Assembly (NCBI GenBank): GCA_003460745.1
Contig: QTVU01000009.1
Span: forward strand, 1 to 64,000
Reading direction: 5' to 3'
Source: Firmicutes bacterium AM55-24TS
GTDB lineage: Bacteria; Bacillota; Clostridia; UBA1381
Length of the DNA: 64,000 nucleotides
This document shows, one piece after another, positions 8,239 to 17,729 of the stretch. A program made the position numbers and the translations under genes. Under the pieces are notes generated by a model. The model saw only the letters and a program-made list of their open reading frames with translations, was not told the DNA's origin and searched no databases. Numbering within the stretch: the stretch's first letter is position 1; the number at the start of each line of letters is the position of its first letter.

Positions 8239-9369
8239 TTATACCTCCTTTGATTTGCTTGCCTCTTCAATAGAACCTTTGATTAATATAGGACAAAGGT
8301 TTTTGATTTGAGTTTTCATATTTTTCAAAATCAAAGTTCTTTCTTGTAATACCCTAAAAATATCAACGATATATTCCTGTTCTTTAACTGGTGGTATAGG
8401 AAGTTTGACTTCTAGTAAATCGGCCCATGTAAAAGTTTCTCTAGCACTACCCCAAGAATGATAACGAGCATATCTATCAAATTCTGTCCTATTAAAATTT
8501 AAACATAGGTATTCAGGAAGAATTCTTGTTTCATCGCATCTAAATACTTCATTAACCGATGTTACAAGTATAGGCTCATCGGTATTATTCATTGCATTGC
8601 AAAATACTTTTTCGTTGTGTGTAGTTTGGACAAAAGATATTTCTCTCGGCATTACAATTTTATAATTTTCAAGGTTATTTCTGTCTACTTTCGAAGAAAC
8701 TTCTCCGAATTTTTTATATACACTGACATTTTTTACATTGGTATAAATCTTCTCCGAGTTGCGTACATCAATTCTTTCTATGTACTCACTAAATGTTCGT
8801 AATGGATATTTCTTTTTCAAATGCTCAACTGTAGCATCACATGTCAGCTTTAAATCCGCAAGTCCACGCTCATAGCTTTGCTGATTAGCAAGCATGGCAT
8901 TGTAGACATCCACATATTTTTGCTGAATGTCAATTAAAGGAAGTTCAATTGGCACATCAATAAAATCATCCCAAGTCATACCATCTCGTACAGAACTATC
9001 GGTATTAAACCAAAAGTATCTATCTTTTTCTGGTAGTTTTAAATACAAGAAAAAATAATCACTTAGAATTTCATCATTTTCCATAAATCTAAACACATGA
9101 TACGCAGGACTTACTATTTTGTTTTTATCTGTATGATTGTATGCAATTGGTAAAACAATATCTCTTCCTACATGCATCAAATTGCAGGCAAAATATTTAG
9201 GAGGCACAATTTTATAATTGCTAGTGTCTTTTCCGATTTGATGAGATGGTTCAAAGAATTCTTTTTCTCTATTCACACCAGATACATCATATACTGTTAA
9301 ATTTGGAATATTACATTTTTCAGTATACGGTTCGATATATTTTCCGAGTTTTATTTTATTCAAGTCCAT
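8239..9369 (-). CDS. hsdS: Type I restriction-modification specificity subunit
   Basis: HsdS recognises the bipartite DNA target for both methylation and restriction. The protein (about 376 residues) has two target-recognition halves, each ended by a conserved helix: first half to about residue 185 (VPIELPLIDIQQKYVDVYNA) and second half ending KLPIPPVKEQEYIVDIFRVL. The start at 9369 is chosen because AGGAGG lies 7-8 bases upstream; an ATG at 9390 lies before the ribosome site. It overlaps the end of hsdM by 14 bases. The two recognition halves differ from each other, so the target should be asymmetric, of the usual form of two half-sites with a spacer. The sequence does not reveal which. Confidence 0.9.
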   Translation of the reverse strand: MDLNKIKLGKYIEPYTEKCNIPNLTVYDVSGVNREKEFFEPSHQIGKDTSNYKIVPPKYFACNLMHVGRDIVLPIAYNHTDKNKIVSPAYHVFRFMENDEILSDYFFLYLKLPEKDRYFWFNTDSSVRDGMTWDDFIDVPIELPLIDIQQKYVDVYNAMLANQQSYERGLADLKLTCDATVEHLKKKYPLRTFSEYIERIDVRNSEKIYTNVKNVSVYKKFGEVSSKVDRNNLENYKIVMPREISFVQTTHNEKVFCNAMNNTDEPILVTSVNEVFRCDETRILPEYLCLNFNRTEFDRYARYHSWGSARETFTWADLLEVKLPIPPVKEQEYIVDIFRVLQERTLILKNMKTQIKNLCPILIKGSIEEASKSKEV

Positions 9370-10972
9370 AACCAATCCTCCTAAATGCATCTTCCAGCAT
9401 TTGCTGTGATTTCTTCTCTTTTTGTATGACTTCTTTCATTTCAGACTGAATACGGGACATTTCCTTTTCATAGTCAATTTCAAGGTCATGGTCAATAAAC
9501 TCTATATATTTGCTTGGTGTTAATGCCCAGTTATTTTCTTCAATTTCTGCAATGCTCACACTTCGGTAAAGCTCTGGTACTTCGTAATGTGTTCCGTTTG
9601 TTCCCTCGCTCTGCCATGTATGGTAAATATCAGAGGCTTTTTCAATCTGTGTGGTATCAAGTAAAACTTTCTTTTTATTCTCACCCTTTACCGGATTTTC
9701 CGTCCATGTACGCAAATCCATAAAAAGGATTTCATTCTCACGATTACGCAGGTTTCTGCTGTGATAGTTGCCACCCTTTTTGTTCTGATTTAAAATCCAA
9801 AGGGTAACGCTGATGTCGGTGGTAATGAATAATTCTCTTGGAAGAACAATAATAGCTTCCACCTTATCATTCTGAATCAGCTTTTTGCGAATTTCTATTG
9901 TATCACTGTCGTTAAGAGCACCGTTGGCAAGCAAGAACCCAGCAACACCCGTCTGCTTTTTTAGGTGTGATAGCATATGCAAAATCCAAGCATAATTGGC
10001 ATTGCTTTCTGGCGGAGTGTGGTAATCGGCCCAACGGGGATCACTTGCTAATGTACTGTCATACCAACCTTTAAGATTAAAAGGCGGGTTTGCCATGATG
10101 TAATCAAAGAATATTCCCTTGTGCAAATCATGCGTGAAAGAAGAATCATTCGTCTCGCCAAGATTGTGGCTTATGCCACGAAGTGCGAGGTTCATTTTTG
10201 CAAGGCGATAGGTTGCAGCTTCCTTTTCCTGCCCATATACATTAATACGGTTAATATCTCCTTGCTTCGATTTTACAAGTGCAGCACTTTGAATAAACAT
10301 ACCACCTGAACCACAGCAAGGGTCGTATAATGTTCCATCATAAGGTTCAATCATAGCTGCAATTAACTGTACAACATCATGCGGTGTATAGAATTCTCCT
10401 TCTTCTTTAGTGGCATTAACGGCAAATTCCTTCAAAAAATATTCGTATACTCGACCGATGAGGTCTTTTTCTTCTCCAAACTGCTTATGGCTGATTTTAT
10501 TGACCTCATCAATCAATTTTTTGATATCATTTGGTGCAAGATTACGTGTAGTAAAAGTACCTTCCACAAAGCATCCTTTCAATTGTTTAGAGCTAGTAGC
10601 AATACTATGAAGTGCATTGTCTAATGCTACATTCAGTCTGGGAGCAGGTGTATTTATGATTGTTGACCATCTTGCCTCTGGTGGCAAATTGTAAGTTCCG
10701 TCTGTAAATGTGGCATCATCAAAGAATGCTGCACGAATATTTTCATCATCCGGGTCAAGTCCTTGTTCGATTAAGATTTGTCGTAGTTTTTCAATACCGT
10801 CCTCATATTTTTCTCCAATAAATTTTAAGAATACCAATGTTAGCATCATATCACGTTTTTCGAAAAAAGAACCTGAATTACGTGCTGCACGTAAGATGTC
10901 TCTGCATTTAAAGAGAATTGAATCAAGATTGATAGTATCCTCTGTCTTTTTCTTTGCCATAATTTTATTCAT
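9356..10972 (-). CDS. hsdM: Type I DNA adenine methyltransferase subunit M
   Basis: HsdM transfers a methyl group from S-adenosylmethionine to adenine N6 in the host target. Motifs: an N-terminal helical HsdM_N domain, then FYTPHDVVQLIAAMI (about residue 190), DPCCGSGGMF (motif I, cofactor binding, about 220) and MANPPFNLKGW (motif IV NPPF catalysis, about 293). Length (538 residues) is normal. The first ATG (10972) is directly behind GGGAAGG, too close for a good ribosome site. The second ATG four codons on (MAKKKTED) has about 12 bases of spacing, so the true start may be 10960. It is the first gene of a tight hsdM-hsdS-hsdR operon with overlapping ends, and all three genes look intact. Confidence 0.95.
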   Translation of the reverse strand: MNKIMAKKKTEDTINLDSILFKCRDILRAARNSGSFFEKRDMMLTLVFLKFIGEKYEDGIEKLRQILIEQGLDPDDENIRAAFFDDATFTDGTYNLPPEARWSTIINTPAPRLNVALDNALHSIATSSKQLKGCFVEGTFTTRNLAPNDIKKLIDEVNKISHKQFGEEKDLIGRVYEYFLKEFAVNATKEEGEFYTPHDVVQLIAAMIEPYDGTLYDPCCGSGGMFIQSAALVKSKQGDINRINVYGQEKEAATYRLAKMNLALRGISHNLGETNDSSFTHDLHKGIFFDYIMANPPFNLKGWYDSTLASDPRWADYHTPPESNANYAWILHMLSHLKKQTGVAGFLLANGALNDSDTIEIRKKLIQNDKVEAIIVLPRELFITTDISVTLWILNQNKKGGNYHSRNLRNRENEILFMDLRTWTENPVKGENKKKVLLDTTQIEKASDIYHTWQSEGTNGTHYEVPELYRSVSIAEIEENNWALTPSKYIEFIDHDLEIDYEKEMSRIQSEMKEVIQKEKKSQQMLEDAFRRIGYGLE

Positions 10973-11392
10973 CCTTCCCTAAATTGTCCCATTGTCTTTT
11001 CAAGGTGCAAAAGTCTTTGAGCTTTTTCATTACAGTTATATTCATTTTGCTTTTTCAAACTTCTCAACGGTTTATTGATGAAAATGAAACTTCAAGTTCT
11101 CTCACAAAAGCTTGTTACGATAGACAATATTTTTACGAAATTTCTTTGTTTCATCTGAATAACTTATGCTTTGTAGCCTAATTGTTCTATGTCAATGATA
11201 TAACATTATTATAGCATAAAGTAACATGGATTTCTACCCTATTAGACAATATGTAATTTTTTTCAGATGGATTTTTTATTTTCACAGAATAGCGTGTTAA
11301 AGCTAAAATCAATTCCAAATAAGTGAAAGGACAATTTTTTGAAAAATTTTCACTGAACTATTGATTTAGATATACATTTTGGCGCATTTATC
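10973..11392. other. Upstream region of the hsd operon
   Basis: No supported gene. On the minus strand a TATAAT-like box near 11214 lies about 240 bases before hsdM and may be its promoter, but the -35 match is poor. A hairpin (AGTGAAA with TTTTCACT) lies near 11320-11365. Confidence 0.35.
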
Positions 11393-11870
11393 CAAAGAGT
11401 GAAAGAAGTTTTTACAATGTCAAGATTATCAAAAAAAGCAAAACAAGGAGACAAAAGTTCAGCCATCGGTTGAGCAAGGTGAAAAAAGCATTTGAATAAA
11501 ATGCTACCAGTTTTTTAAAATTAAAGCTTTTTTAAATCCTCTACAAGGCTATGAAAAGAATAAATGCATTCAGCAGAAGAAGTCGTACAAGAAAGTTCTT
11601 AGATGAAACAAATCAAAAAAGTTACTGATTAAAGACCTTTATTCAGAATTTTAAGTGTGATTACTGAAAGAAAGCGCTTACACCCATGCTGGTAAATTCT
11701 TTTATTAAATGAATTGAAGTTTATAATAACGACAAATCAAGTGGTTACAGTTATGTGAAAATCAATGTATATTTCACTGCTGTTGGAATGATTGACATTC
11801 AGACTGAGCAAAAAATTATTACAATGATGGAAGAAATGAAAAAATCCTCATCAACTTCGATTATCATATA
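11393..11870 (+). pseudogene. Decayed large serine recombinase, C-terminal remnant
   Basis: Pieces in different frames match the C-terminal part of large serine recombinases with a DUF4368-type tail. AYTHAGKF appears near 11675-11700; a stretch at about 11712-11860 reads IEVYNNDKSSGYSYVKINVY, then FTAVGMIDI and a Glu/Lys-rich end. Several stops and frameshifts separate the pieces. The catalytic resolvase domain is not present. It lies just outside the terminator of the last gene of the conjugative element. It could be the remains of an earlier recombinase-driven element occupying this site, or decayed integrase sequence of a nested transposon. Confidence 0.55.
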
Positions 11871-11878
11871 ACCTGAAA

Positions 11879-11911
11879 AACGGTGCAACCAATTTCTGAG
11901 TTGCACCGATG
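11879..11911 (-). terminator. Terminator of the last gene of the conjugative element
   Basis: On the minus strand GGTGCAAC and GTTGCACC pair around a short loop and are followed by a T run (GTTTTTC). It sits about 50 bases beyond the stop of the secreted-protein gene at 11960 and shows the element reaches at least this far left. Confidence 0.65.
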
Positions 11912-11959
11912 GCATTACGATAAAATATTCTTATGTTGTGTTGGCATTTTGAAGTTCCT

Positions 11960-12529
11960 TTATTTTATTTGTGCAGAATTAAGCAATTTTCTTGCCACTG
12001 TAAACATTTCTATTCCAACAGCAGGAATGTCGCGATAACAGGTATCAAGCGAAAATTGTTCATCATAGTTAAATGATATATTTACGGATTGATAGATTTT
12101 TTCATAAGCCGCTTTGATGGCGGTATCCATATCCATTCCGTTCTCAACCTCGGTGATGATGTCAGCAAGTGATACTTTTAACTGTTGTTCCGCTTGGGTG
12201 TAGGCGTCAGGTCGTAACTGTCTATCACACATAACACGGATTGCGTTCTGTGCTATCGGTGATAATATCCCATATCCGTATCCATTTGTTTCGCCTGTAA
12301 TTACCGCATTGCGTATTTTAGTGTTTGCATAGCCTGCGGCTAATGTGTAACCGAGATTTCCCGTCTGTACATCATCAAGAATATCACCGATTAAATTCTC
12401 AACAATTTGTGTCTGTTCCTCTGTTGCATTTAATGGTGTACTTTCTCGCGGGATTTCAGCCGCAAAAGTTGTGGTGCTCATCGTGGTCAATGCCACCGTG
12501 ATTATTAGTGTGAATATTTTCTTTTTCAT
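11960..12529 (-). CDS. Secreted hypothetical protein of the conjugative element
   Basis: A 189-residue protein with a clear signal peptide (MKKKIFTLIITVALTTMSTT, cleavage near TFA-AEI) and a mature helical domain without cysteine pairs or membrane segments. A good ribosome site (GGAGG) lies upstream of the ATG. It is the last gene of the transfer region, about 80 bases past the NlpC/P60 gene, and is followed by a terminator. I recognise no family. Its position suggests an accessory wall or periplasm-side role in mating, but this is inference from context only. Confidence 0.65.
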   Translation of the reverse strand: MKKKIFTLIITVALTTMSTTTFAAEIPRESTPLNATEEQTQIVENLIGDILDDVQTGNLGYTLAAGYANTKIRNAVITGETNGYGYGILSPIAQNAIRVMCDRQLRPDAYTQAEQQLKVSLADIITEVENGMDMDTAIKAAYEKIYQSVNISFNYDEQFSLDTCYRDIPAVGIEMFTVARKLLNSAQIK

Positions 12530-12608
12530 AATGAAATACCTCCTGTTTATTTGATATATTTATCATAACAGAAAATATCTCTATCGGCAAAAAAATTCGA
12601 TTAAATAT

Positions 12609-14960
12609 TTAATAGCAATTTGGTCTGCGGAAAACTGTAAATCCAACACTTGACGCGGTGGATATTACTACATTATTTGCACTGGAAGAACAGTGAATAA
12701 CAAGAATATTACCATTTGTATCTTTACCGACAACTATTCCAACGTGGCTATAACTCGGCAAGAAACATAAATCACCTGCTTGCACTGTTGACGCTGTTAC
12801 TTGAATACTGGCGTCACGCTGTCCGTATGTTCCGTGTCCGACAGCATATCCCATACCACTGTTATTAAATACCCAAGTGACAAATCCCGAACAGTCCAAT
12901 CCATATGCTCTTAGTGTTCCTGATGATGGACTTCCTGCGGCAGTTACTCGCTGCATAGTACCCCAAGCACTGTCCCAACCGATTGCACTTGATTTACCAC
13001 CCCAAAAATAATTTACTTTACCAACAAGTGAGCCTGCATTTTTGACGACATCCTTGCGTTTCTGCGGAAGCGATGACGGCAATCCATTTATGATGCTTTG
13101 AACATCTGCATTTGTAATTGCCAAACTATGGCTTGATGAGGTCAAAACATCGCCGTGTTCAAGTAAGGTTTCCACTGCCTCACGTTGCTTTGCGGTTAAT
13201 TCATATAAATCCATCAACTCATCTTTTGTTTTGCCATTTATCGTGACGGTGAGTTTATTTTTTGTTTCTGTATCTGATACCGCAATTTCTTCGACCGTAT
13301 GATTTACGGTGTTAGCGGCTCGGAAATATGTTTTTAGTTTTTCGGCTTTAATATCATCAAATATGACAACATCTTCAGCAGTGTTGTCATCAGTTCCTGC
13401 TGTTTTTGCTGCAAATACCGCAATCACGATATTTCTGTCAGTCTGATTATCTATAACATCAACCTCTGTATGGTCTATGGATAATTCAATATCTTCGACT
13501 TCTTGTGTCAATTCAACATTGTATTCCGCTATAATCTGCGATAATGGAATTGTTCCTGTATCCGTTACTTCCTCAGAAATAAAAATACCAAACGGACTTG
13601 CTGCAATGGCTGCTATAATAATGACAACAATCAATATAACCACTACAACTGCCACTACACCGCCGGACGCAATTGCCGTTGAAATAGCCTTGACTGCCTT
13701 GACAACTGCTTGTGCAACTTTGACTGCAACTTTAGTTGCTACACGCACCGCAGATTTTGCAATTTTCGCACTTCTTTGTGCCGCCTCTTTTGCCAATTTT
13801 GCAGTCTGTTTTGCGGTTTGCTTTGCGACCTGTTTTTGTGTTTTAACAGTGGCTTTGTGAGTTTTTGATACTTTTTTCTTTGCAATTCGGCTCGCTTTAA
13901 TCGTATTCTTACCGTTTTTTACAGTCTTAGATGTTATTTGTTCTTTACTATGTACCGCTTTTGATGTTGTAGTTTGCATTTGACGGGGAATAATACTTGT
14001 TTTCTGCTTAGGTGTCTTGTATGCCGTTTTTATAGGCTCTACTTTTCCGTTCCGTAAAGACTGCATATAGTTTTCTTTTGTTTTTATATTCGGTTTATCA
14101 ACTGAGGGAGCATTGGAGATAATATCCGCATTTGGAGTATTCGGCATATTAGCGTCTTTATTTTGTGATTGCTGTTCCGTCAATTTTGATTTCAACTTAT
14201 TCTTGACATATTCGTGTCTTGCATTGTCAGGGCTTTTTATATCTGTATCCGTAATATGAGATTTGATATAATTTTCTTTTGTCTTAATATCTGATTTTTG
14301 TTTTGCGGTTGATTTCTGTACTGATTTTTGTTTCACTTCGGGAACGGCAAAAGGACTTTCGGACTGTGCGACGGTATATTCTTTTTTTGTCTTAGGTGTA
14401 AACATTTTTGATTTTGGATTATTTTTTTGCTCTGATTTAATTATGTTCGATTTGGACATAATTTTTTTATCTTCTGCAATTTTTGGAGTTCTGCTTACGG
14501 TTTTAGGTATATTCCTGATTTCACTCGAATTAGTTGGAATTTTTCCGTTTGTTAATTGCAAGTTTTTCGGCTGATTATTTGCTAACTTAGGTATATTATT
14601 TGTAGTAGGTTTAACGGAAACATTAGGAATTGTATAATTTTCTTTAGTCTTGATTTTGTGTGTTTTGTGTGATTTTATTCTATTATCCGCAATAATACGC
14701 ATAGTTCGATAGACTTTTGACGTTGTACTGTATGCTGCAAATTCTATTGTATCTGTTGCATAATTTTCGGGAGTCTGTTCGTCATTGTCATTGAACTGTT
14801 TTTCTGAGTTCCGCTTTATAAGTTGTTCTTTCATAACAAACGGAGCGTTGCTGAGAACATTATACGGAATAGATTTCATATCTTTTGGTGCGTTTTTCAC
14901 AATGTATTTTGCCGACTGTGGTTTTTCTTTGGTTTTAGGTTTTGTCTTTAACTTGCTCAA
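12609..14960 (-). CDS. Conjugal NlpC/P60 cell-wall hydrolase
   Basis: This 783-residue protein likely opens peptidoglycan for the mating channel, as Tn916 Orf14-type hydrolases do. Residues 1-380 are low-complexity, Lys/Asn/Thr-rich and contain about five repeats of a KTKENY motif (cytoplasmic). About 380-430 is an Ala/Lys helix. A membrane segment follows (about 437-460, VVAVVVVILIVVIIIAAIAA). The extracellular part ends in an NlpC/P60 domain (about 640-783) with catalytic Cys in YGLDCSGFVTWVFNN, His in SYSHVGIVVG and a third polar residue in VIHCSS. The unusually long cytoplasmic tail with KTKENY repeats is the odd part. It follows virB4 after a terminator. Confidence 0.85.
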   Translation of the reverse strand: MSKLKTKPKTKEKPQSAKYIVKNAPKDMKSIPYNVLSNAPFVMKEQLIKRNSEKQFNDNDEQTPENYATDTIEFAAYSTTSKVYRTMRIIADNRIKSHKTHKIKTKENYTIPNVSVKPTTNNIPKLANNQPKNLQLTNGKIPTNSSEIRNIPKTVSRTPKIAEDKKIMSKSNIIKSEQKNNPKSKMFTPKTKKEYTVAQSESPFAVPEVKQKSVQKSTAKQKSDIKTKENYIKSHITDTDIKSPDNARHEYVKNKLKSKLTEQQSQNKDANMPNTPNADIISNAPSVDKPNIKTKENYMQSLRNGKVEPIKTAYKTPKQKTSIIPRQMQTTTSKAVHSKEQITSKTVKNGKNTIKASRIAKKKVSKTHKATVKTQKQVAKQTAKQTAKLAKEAAQRSAKIAKSAVRVATKVAVKVAQAVVKAVKAISTAIASGGVVAVVVVILIVVIIIAAIAASPFGIFISEEVTDTGTIPLSQIIAEYNVELTQEVEDIELSIDHTEVDVIDNQTDRNIVIAVFAAKTAGTDDNTAEDVVIFDDIKAEKLKTYFRAANTVNHTVEEIAVSDTETKNKLTVTINGKTKDELMDLYELTAKQREAVETLLEHGDVLTSSSHSLAITNADVQSIINGLPSSLPQKRKDVVKNAGSLVGKVNYFWGGKSSAIGWDSAWGTMQRVTAAGSPSSGTLRAYGLDCSGFVTWVFNNSGMGYAVGHGTYGQRDASIQVTASTVQAGDLCFLPSYSHVGIVVGKDTNGNILVIHCSSSANNVVISTASSVGFTVFRRPNCY

Positions 14961-14986
14961 TTACTATCACCTCAATTCTTATATAA

Positions 14987-15017
14987 AAAAATAAGGCGGC
15001 GATTTTCACCGCCGCCT
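14987..15017 (-). terminator. Intrinsic terminator after virB4
   Basis: On the minus strand AGGCGGCG pairs with CGCCGCCT (14994-15017), followed by a T-rich run. It lies between the virB4 stop and the NlpC/P60 gene, so the latter may need read-through or its own promoter. Confidence 0.75.
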
Positions 15018-15024
15018 GTGTAAT

Positions 15025-17379
15025 TTATTTTTCACCCGGTTTTGTACTCATCAATTTATAGAGTTCTGTATCAGTAGGGAAGTCATTTGTAAACGGTACT
15101 ATCGAGCCGCCGACTTTAATTAGTCCGCGTCCTGCCGACGAATTTGTTATATATCCCATTTGTGCGGGAGATATATTAAGCATTGAAGCAAGTTCGGCTC
15201 TGTCCGAAGGTGATTGATTAAATATAAGCAAAAACTCACAATTCGAAATCATCCACCTTGCAGTATCATTTTTCAGACATTCCTCAACATTTTGGGTTAT
15301 TCCAGTTAAAAGTCCTCCGTATTTTCTGAAACGTCGCCACGCCTTCAATAGAAATTCAGCACTGTATGGGTTTTTGAAAAACAAATGTGATTCGTCTATG
15401 TATACTCGTGTATATATACCGCGTTTCCTGTTTTCCATAACTCTGTTCATAATGTTATCCAACATTATAAGCAATCCGACCGATTTCATTTGTTCGCCTA
15501 ATTCCAAGATGTCATAGCAAATAATTCTCTTGTCTACATCTACATTACCTTGATGTGCAAAGGAATCCAAACTGCCCGTAGCGAACAATTCCAATGACAG
15601 TGCGAGGTCTTTTGCTTCTTGTTCGGGTTGACGTAATAATTCCTCTCTGAAATCTGCAAGCGTGGGCATAGTCTGATTAGTATCGCTGAAATACTGTTCA
15701 TATACATTTATAGTACAGCGGTCAATAATAGACCGTTCTTTTGCTCCAACACCGCCACTATTTCTTGCATCACCTGTTTTCAATAATTGGTCAAATAGCG
15801 ATATTAAAAATTCGGATTTAATTGATATAGGATTATCTTCGATATTGAAATCGTTATTTATATCCATAGCATTTATATGATTATTTGATGACGCTGATAG
15901 TGTAATTGATTCACCGCCAAGATTTGAAACTAACGGTGCATACTCTCTTTCAGGGTCTACAATAATAATGTCATCGTTTGTAAACAATGCCGACATAGCA
16001 ATTTCCATCTTTGACGCAAATGATTTACCGCTACCAGAAACACCGAGAACAAATCCGTTTCCGTTAAGTAACAATTTGCGGTTGCACATTAAGAGATTAT
16101 GTGATATTGCATTGATACCGTAATAGATACCGTCATTGTCGATTATTTCTTGAGTTTTATACGGCATTAGTACCGCAGTGCTTTCCGTCGTCATTGTTCG
16201 TATAGCTCTAATATTTATCAACCCGTATGGCAGTACGGTGTTCATTCCGTCCTCCTGTTGATATTTGAGCGTAGCAAAATTACAAAGGTGTTTGCGACCT
16301 ATTGACAGAATAGTTTCGGTATCATTGTTAAGTGCGTCAAGACTATCCGCAATATGTAAAATTGTTACGGTAACAAACATCATTCTTTGGTCACGAGTGG
16401 TAAGGTCATCAAGAAATTCCTTAATTTCTTTTCGCATTTGTTCTAATTCATATGGTACGGTTGCAGAAAAGTTATTGTTCATATTCTGCTTTTGCTGCCA
16501 TTTTGTAATATCAGTTTCAACCGCTAATAATTTTTTTTGCACTTCCTTTACCGCGTCGTCGGTAGGAATAGGCTGAATATCCACCGACAACATCATACTG
16601 CAAGAAAAGTCCGTCAGTTCAGATATCATACTGTCCTTTAAAAATGACGGGTATTCTTTCAAAAAGATAACTCTTGCAAATCTATTACCGATTTTTATGT
16701 AATCGCTTTTAAATTCCATACTGTCAGGGCATATATAATCTTTAAAGTCCGCACCGACTGCCATAGCTTTTTTGAGGTCAAAATTGAATATTCCACCATT
16801 GTTGCCACGAAAAAAGTCATAAAAAATACGGAGCCTTTCTTTGTAGTTAAGCTCCGTAATATGTGATGATATTTTACCGAAATCAACGGTTAAGTCGTTA
16901 CCGACACGAGCGAAGAATGTGCGTGCCTCCTCAATGTTTTTCTTTTCACTTGATATAGTAATATATTTTTCGTGGACGATATTATTACTGTCTGCCATCT
17001 TATCACTCAACAATGCTTTAAGTTCTTTCGCATATGTTATACTGTTTTTGTCGGCTTTATCAGTTGGTGTTATAAACTGTTCAAATACGTTTCTGTTCAG
17101 TTGCTTATTGTATATAGTAATCTTTGCAAATGCGTCAGTCGGCAGTCCATTTAGGATTGCCGAGTGTGCAAGAAACATCTCTAATTGGTCATCATCTGAC
17201 GCAACCGCATAATTTATATCTGAAAAACGCCACGTTTTAGAAAAATATTGACCGCACTGCATAATACCATCTCTATAAATACGCTTTATAGGGATAGACT
17301 GTTGAACACTTTTAGGAATTATTCTTTTTTCCTTTTTTCCAAAAAGCTGTGTGGGTGTTCTTTTTTGATTTTTTAACAT
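15025..17379 (-). CDS. virB4: VirB4-type conjugation ATPase
   Basis: VirB4 ATPases power assembly of the type IV secretion channel at the inner membrane. Walker A is GVSGSGKSFASK (about residue 450) and Walker B is RVYIDESHLFF (about 665). The C-terminal motifs include TGITQNVEECL and NCEFLLIFNQS, all typical of the TraE/VirB4 family in Gram-positive elements. The start is at 17379 (MLKNQKRTP): AAGGAGG lies 9 bases upstream, whereas the frame's first Met at 17472 lies inside the prgI gene. Length is then 784 residues, normal. It overlaps the end of the PrgI gene, as is usual in these operons. Confidence 0.93.
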   Translation of the reverse strand: MLKNQKRTPTQLFGKKEKRIIPKSVQQSIPIKRIYRDGIMQCGQYFSKTWRFSDINYAVASDDDQLEMFLAHSAILNGLPTDAFAKITIYNKQLNRNVFEQFITPTDKADKNSITYAKELKALLSDKMADSNNIVHEKYITISSEKKNIEEARTFFARVGNDLTVDFGKISSHITELNYKERLRIFYDFFRGNNGGIFNFDLKKAMAVGADFKDYICPDSMEFKSDYIKIGNRFARVIFLKEYPSFLKDSMISELTDFSCSMMLSVDIQPIPTDDAVKEVQKKLLAVETDITKWQQKQNMNNNFSATVPYELEQMRKEIKEFLDDLTTRDQRMMFVTVTILHIADSLDALNNDTETILSIGRKHLCNFATLKYQQEDGMNTVLPYGLINIRAIRTMTTESTAVLMPYKTQEIIDNDGIYYGINAISHNLLMCNRKLLLNGNGFVLGVSGSGKSFASKMEIAMSALFTNDDIIIVDPEREYAPLVSNLGGESITLSASSNNHINAMDINNDFNIEDNPISIKSEFLISLFDQLLKTGDARNSGGVGAKERSIIDRCTINVYEQYFSDTNQTMPTLADFREELLRQPEQEAKDLALSLELFATGSLDSFAHQGNVDVDKRIICYDILELGEQMKSVGLLIMLDNIMNRVMENRKRGIYTRVYIDESHLFFKNPYSAEFLLKAWRRFRKYGGLLTGITQNVEECLKNDTARWMISNCEFLLIFNQSPSDRAELASMLNISPAQMGYITNSSAGRGLIKVGGSIVPFTNDFPTDTELYKLMSTKPGEK

Positions 17380-17710
17380 CTGCCAAAACCTCCTTATATA
17401 TATTGTACAAAATGTTTTCAGATTTGAATGTACGCACACCTGCATATATAAATTCACTCCGAATAAATGCAATTATAAATTCCTCTAATTGCATACCGTT
17501 ATATTTAAAAAAGCCTGCGGCTGCTAAAGGCAACGCACAGACTATACATAACCACGAAACTATTTCTTTTCCTACAATATCTTTGAGTCCGAAATATACG
17601 CCAACAGCCGCACCAACCGCGGCAACCGAGCATATAAACTGACGTGCGGACAATCCGAAAAACAGGCTTTCGTGGTAGTTCTTAATTTCCTTATTGATTC
17701 GTATTTCCAT
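17312..17710 (-). CDS. PrgI-family conjugation membrane protein
   Basis: PrgI proteins are small two-helix membrane proteins encoded directly upstream of VirB4 and thought to take the VirB3 place in the channel. This one (about 132 residues from MEIRINKEI) has two hydrophobic segments (about 25-43 and 50-67) followed by a soluble tail with FIRSEFIYAGVRTF. The start is 17710 because GGAGG lies 6 bases before it; an earlier Met at 17743 overlaps the methylase end. It overlaps virB4 by about 68 bases, the common arrangement. Confidence 0.88.
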   Translation of the reverse strand: MEIRINKEIKNYHESLFFGLSARQFICSVAAVGAAVGVYFGLKDIVGKEIVSWLCIVCALPLAAAGFFKYNGMQLEEFIIAFIRSEFIYAGVRTFKSENILYNIYKEVLADVKKSKKNTHTAFWKKGKKNNS

Positions 17711-17729
17711 TGTAAACCTCCATATCTGT

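Noticed and set aside
13477..13860. Ala/Thr-rich frame on the plus strand opposite the NlpC/P60 gene
   Set aside because: Composition is the complement of the Ala/Lys helix and Val/Ile membrane segment of the real gene.
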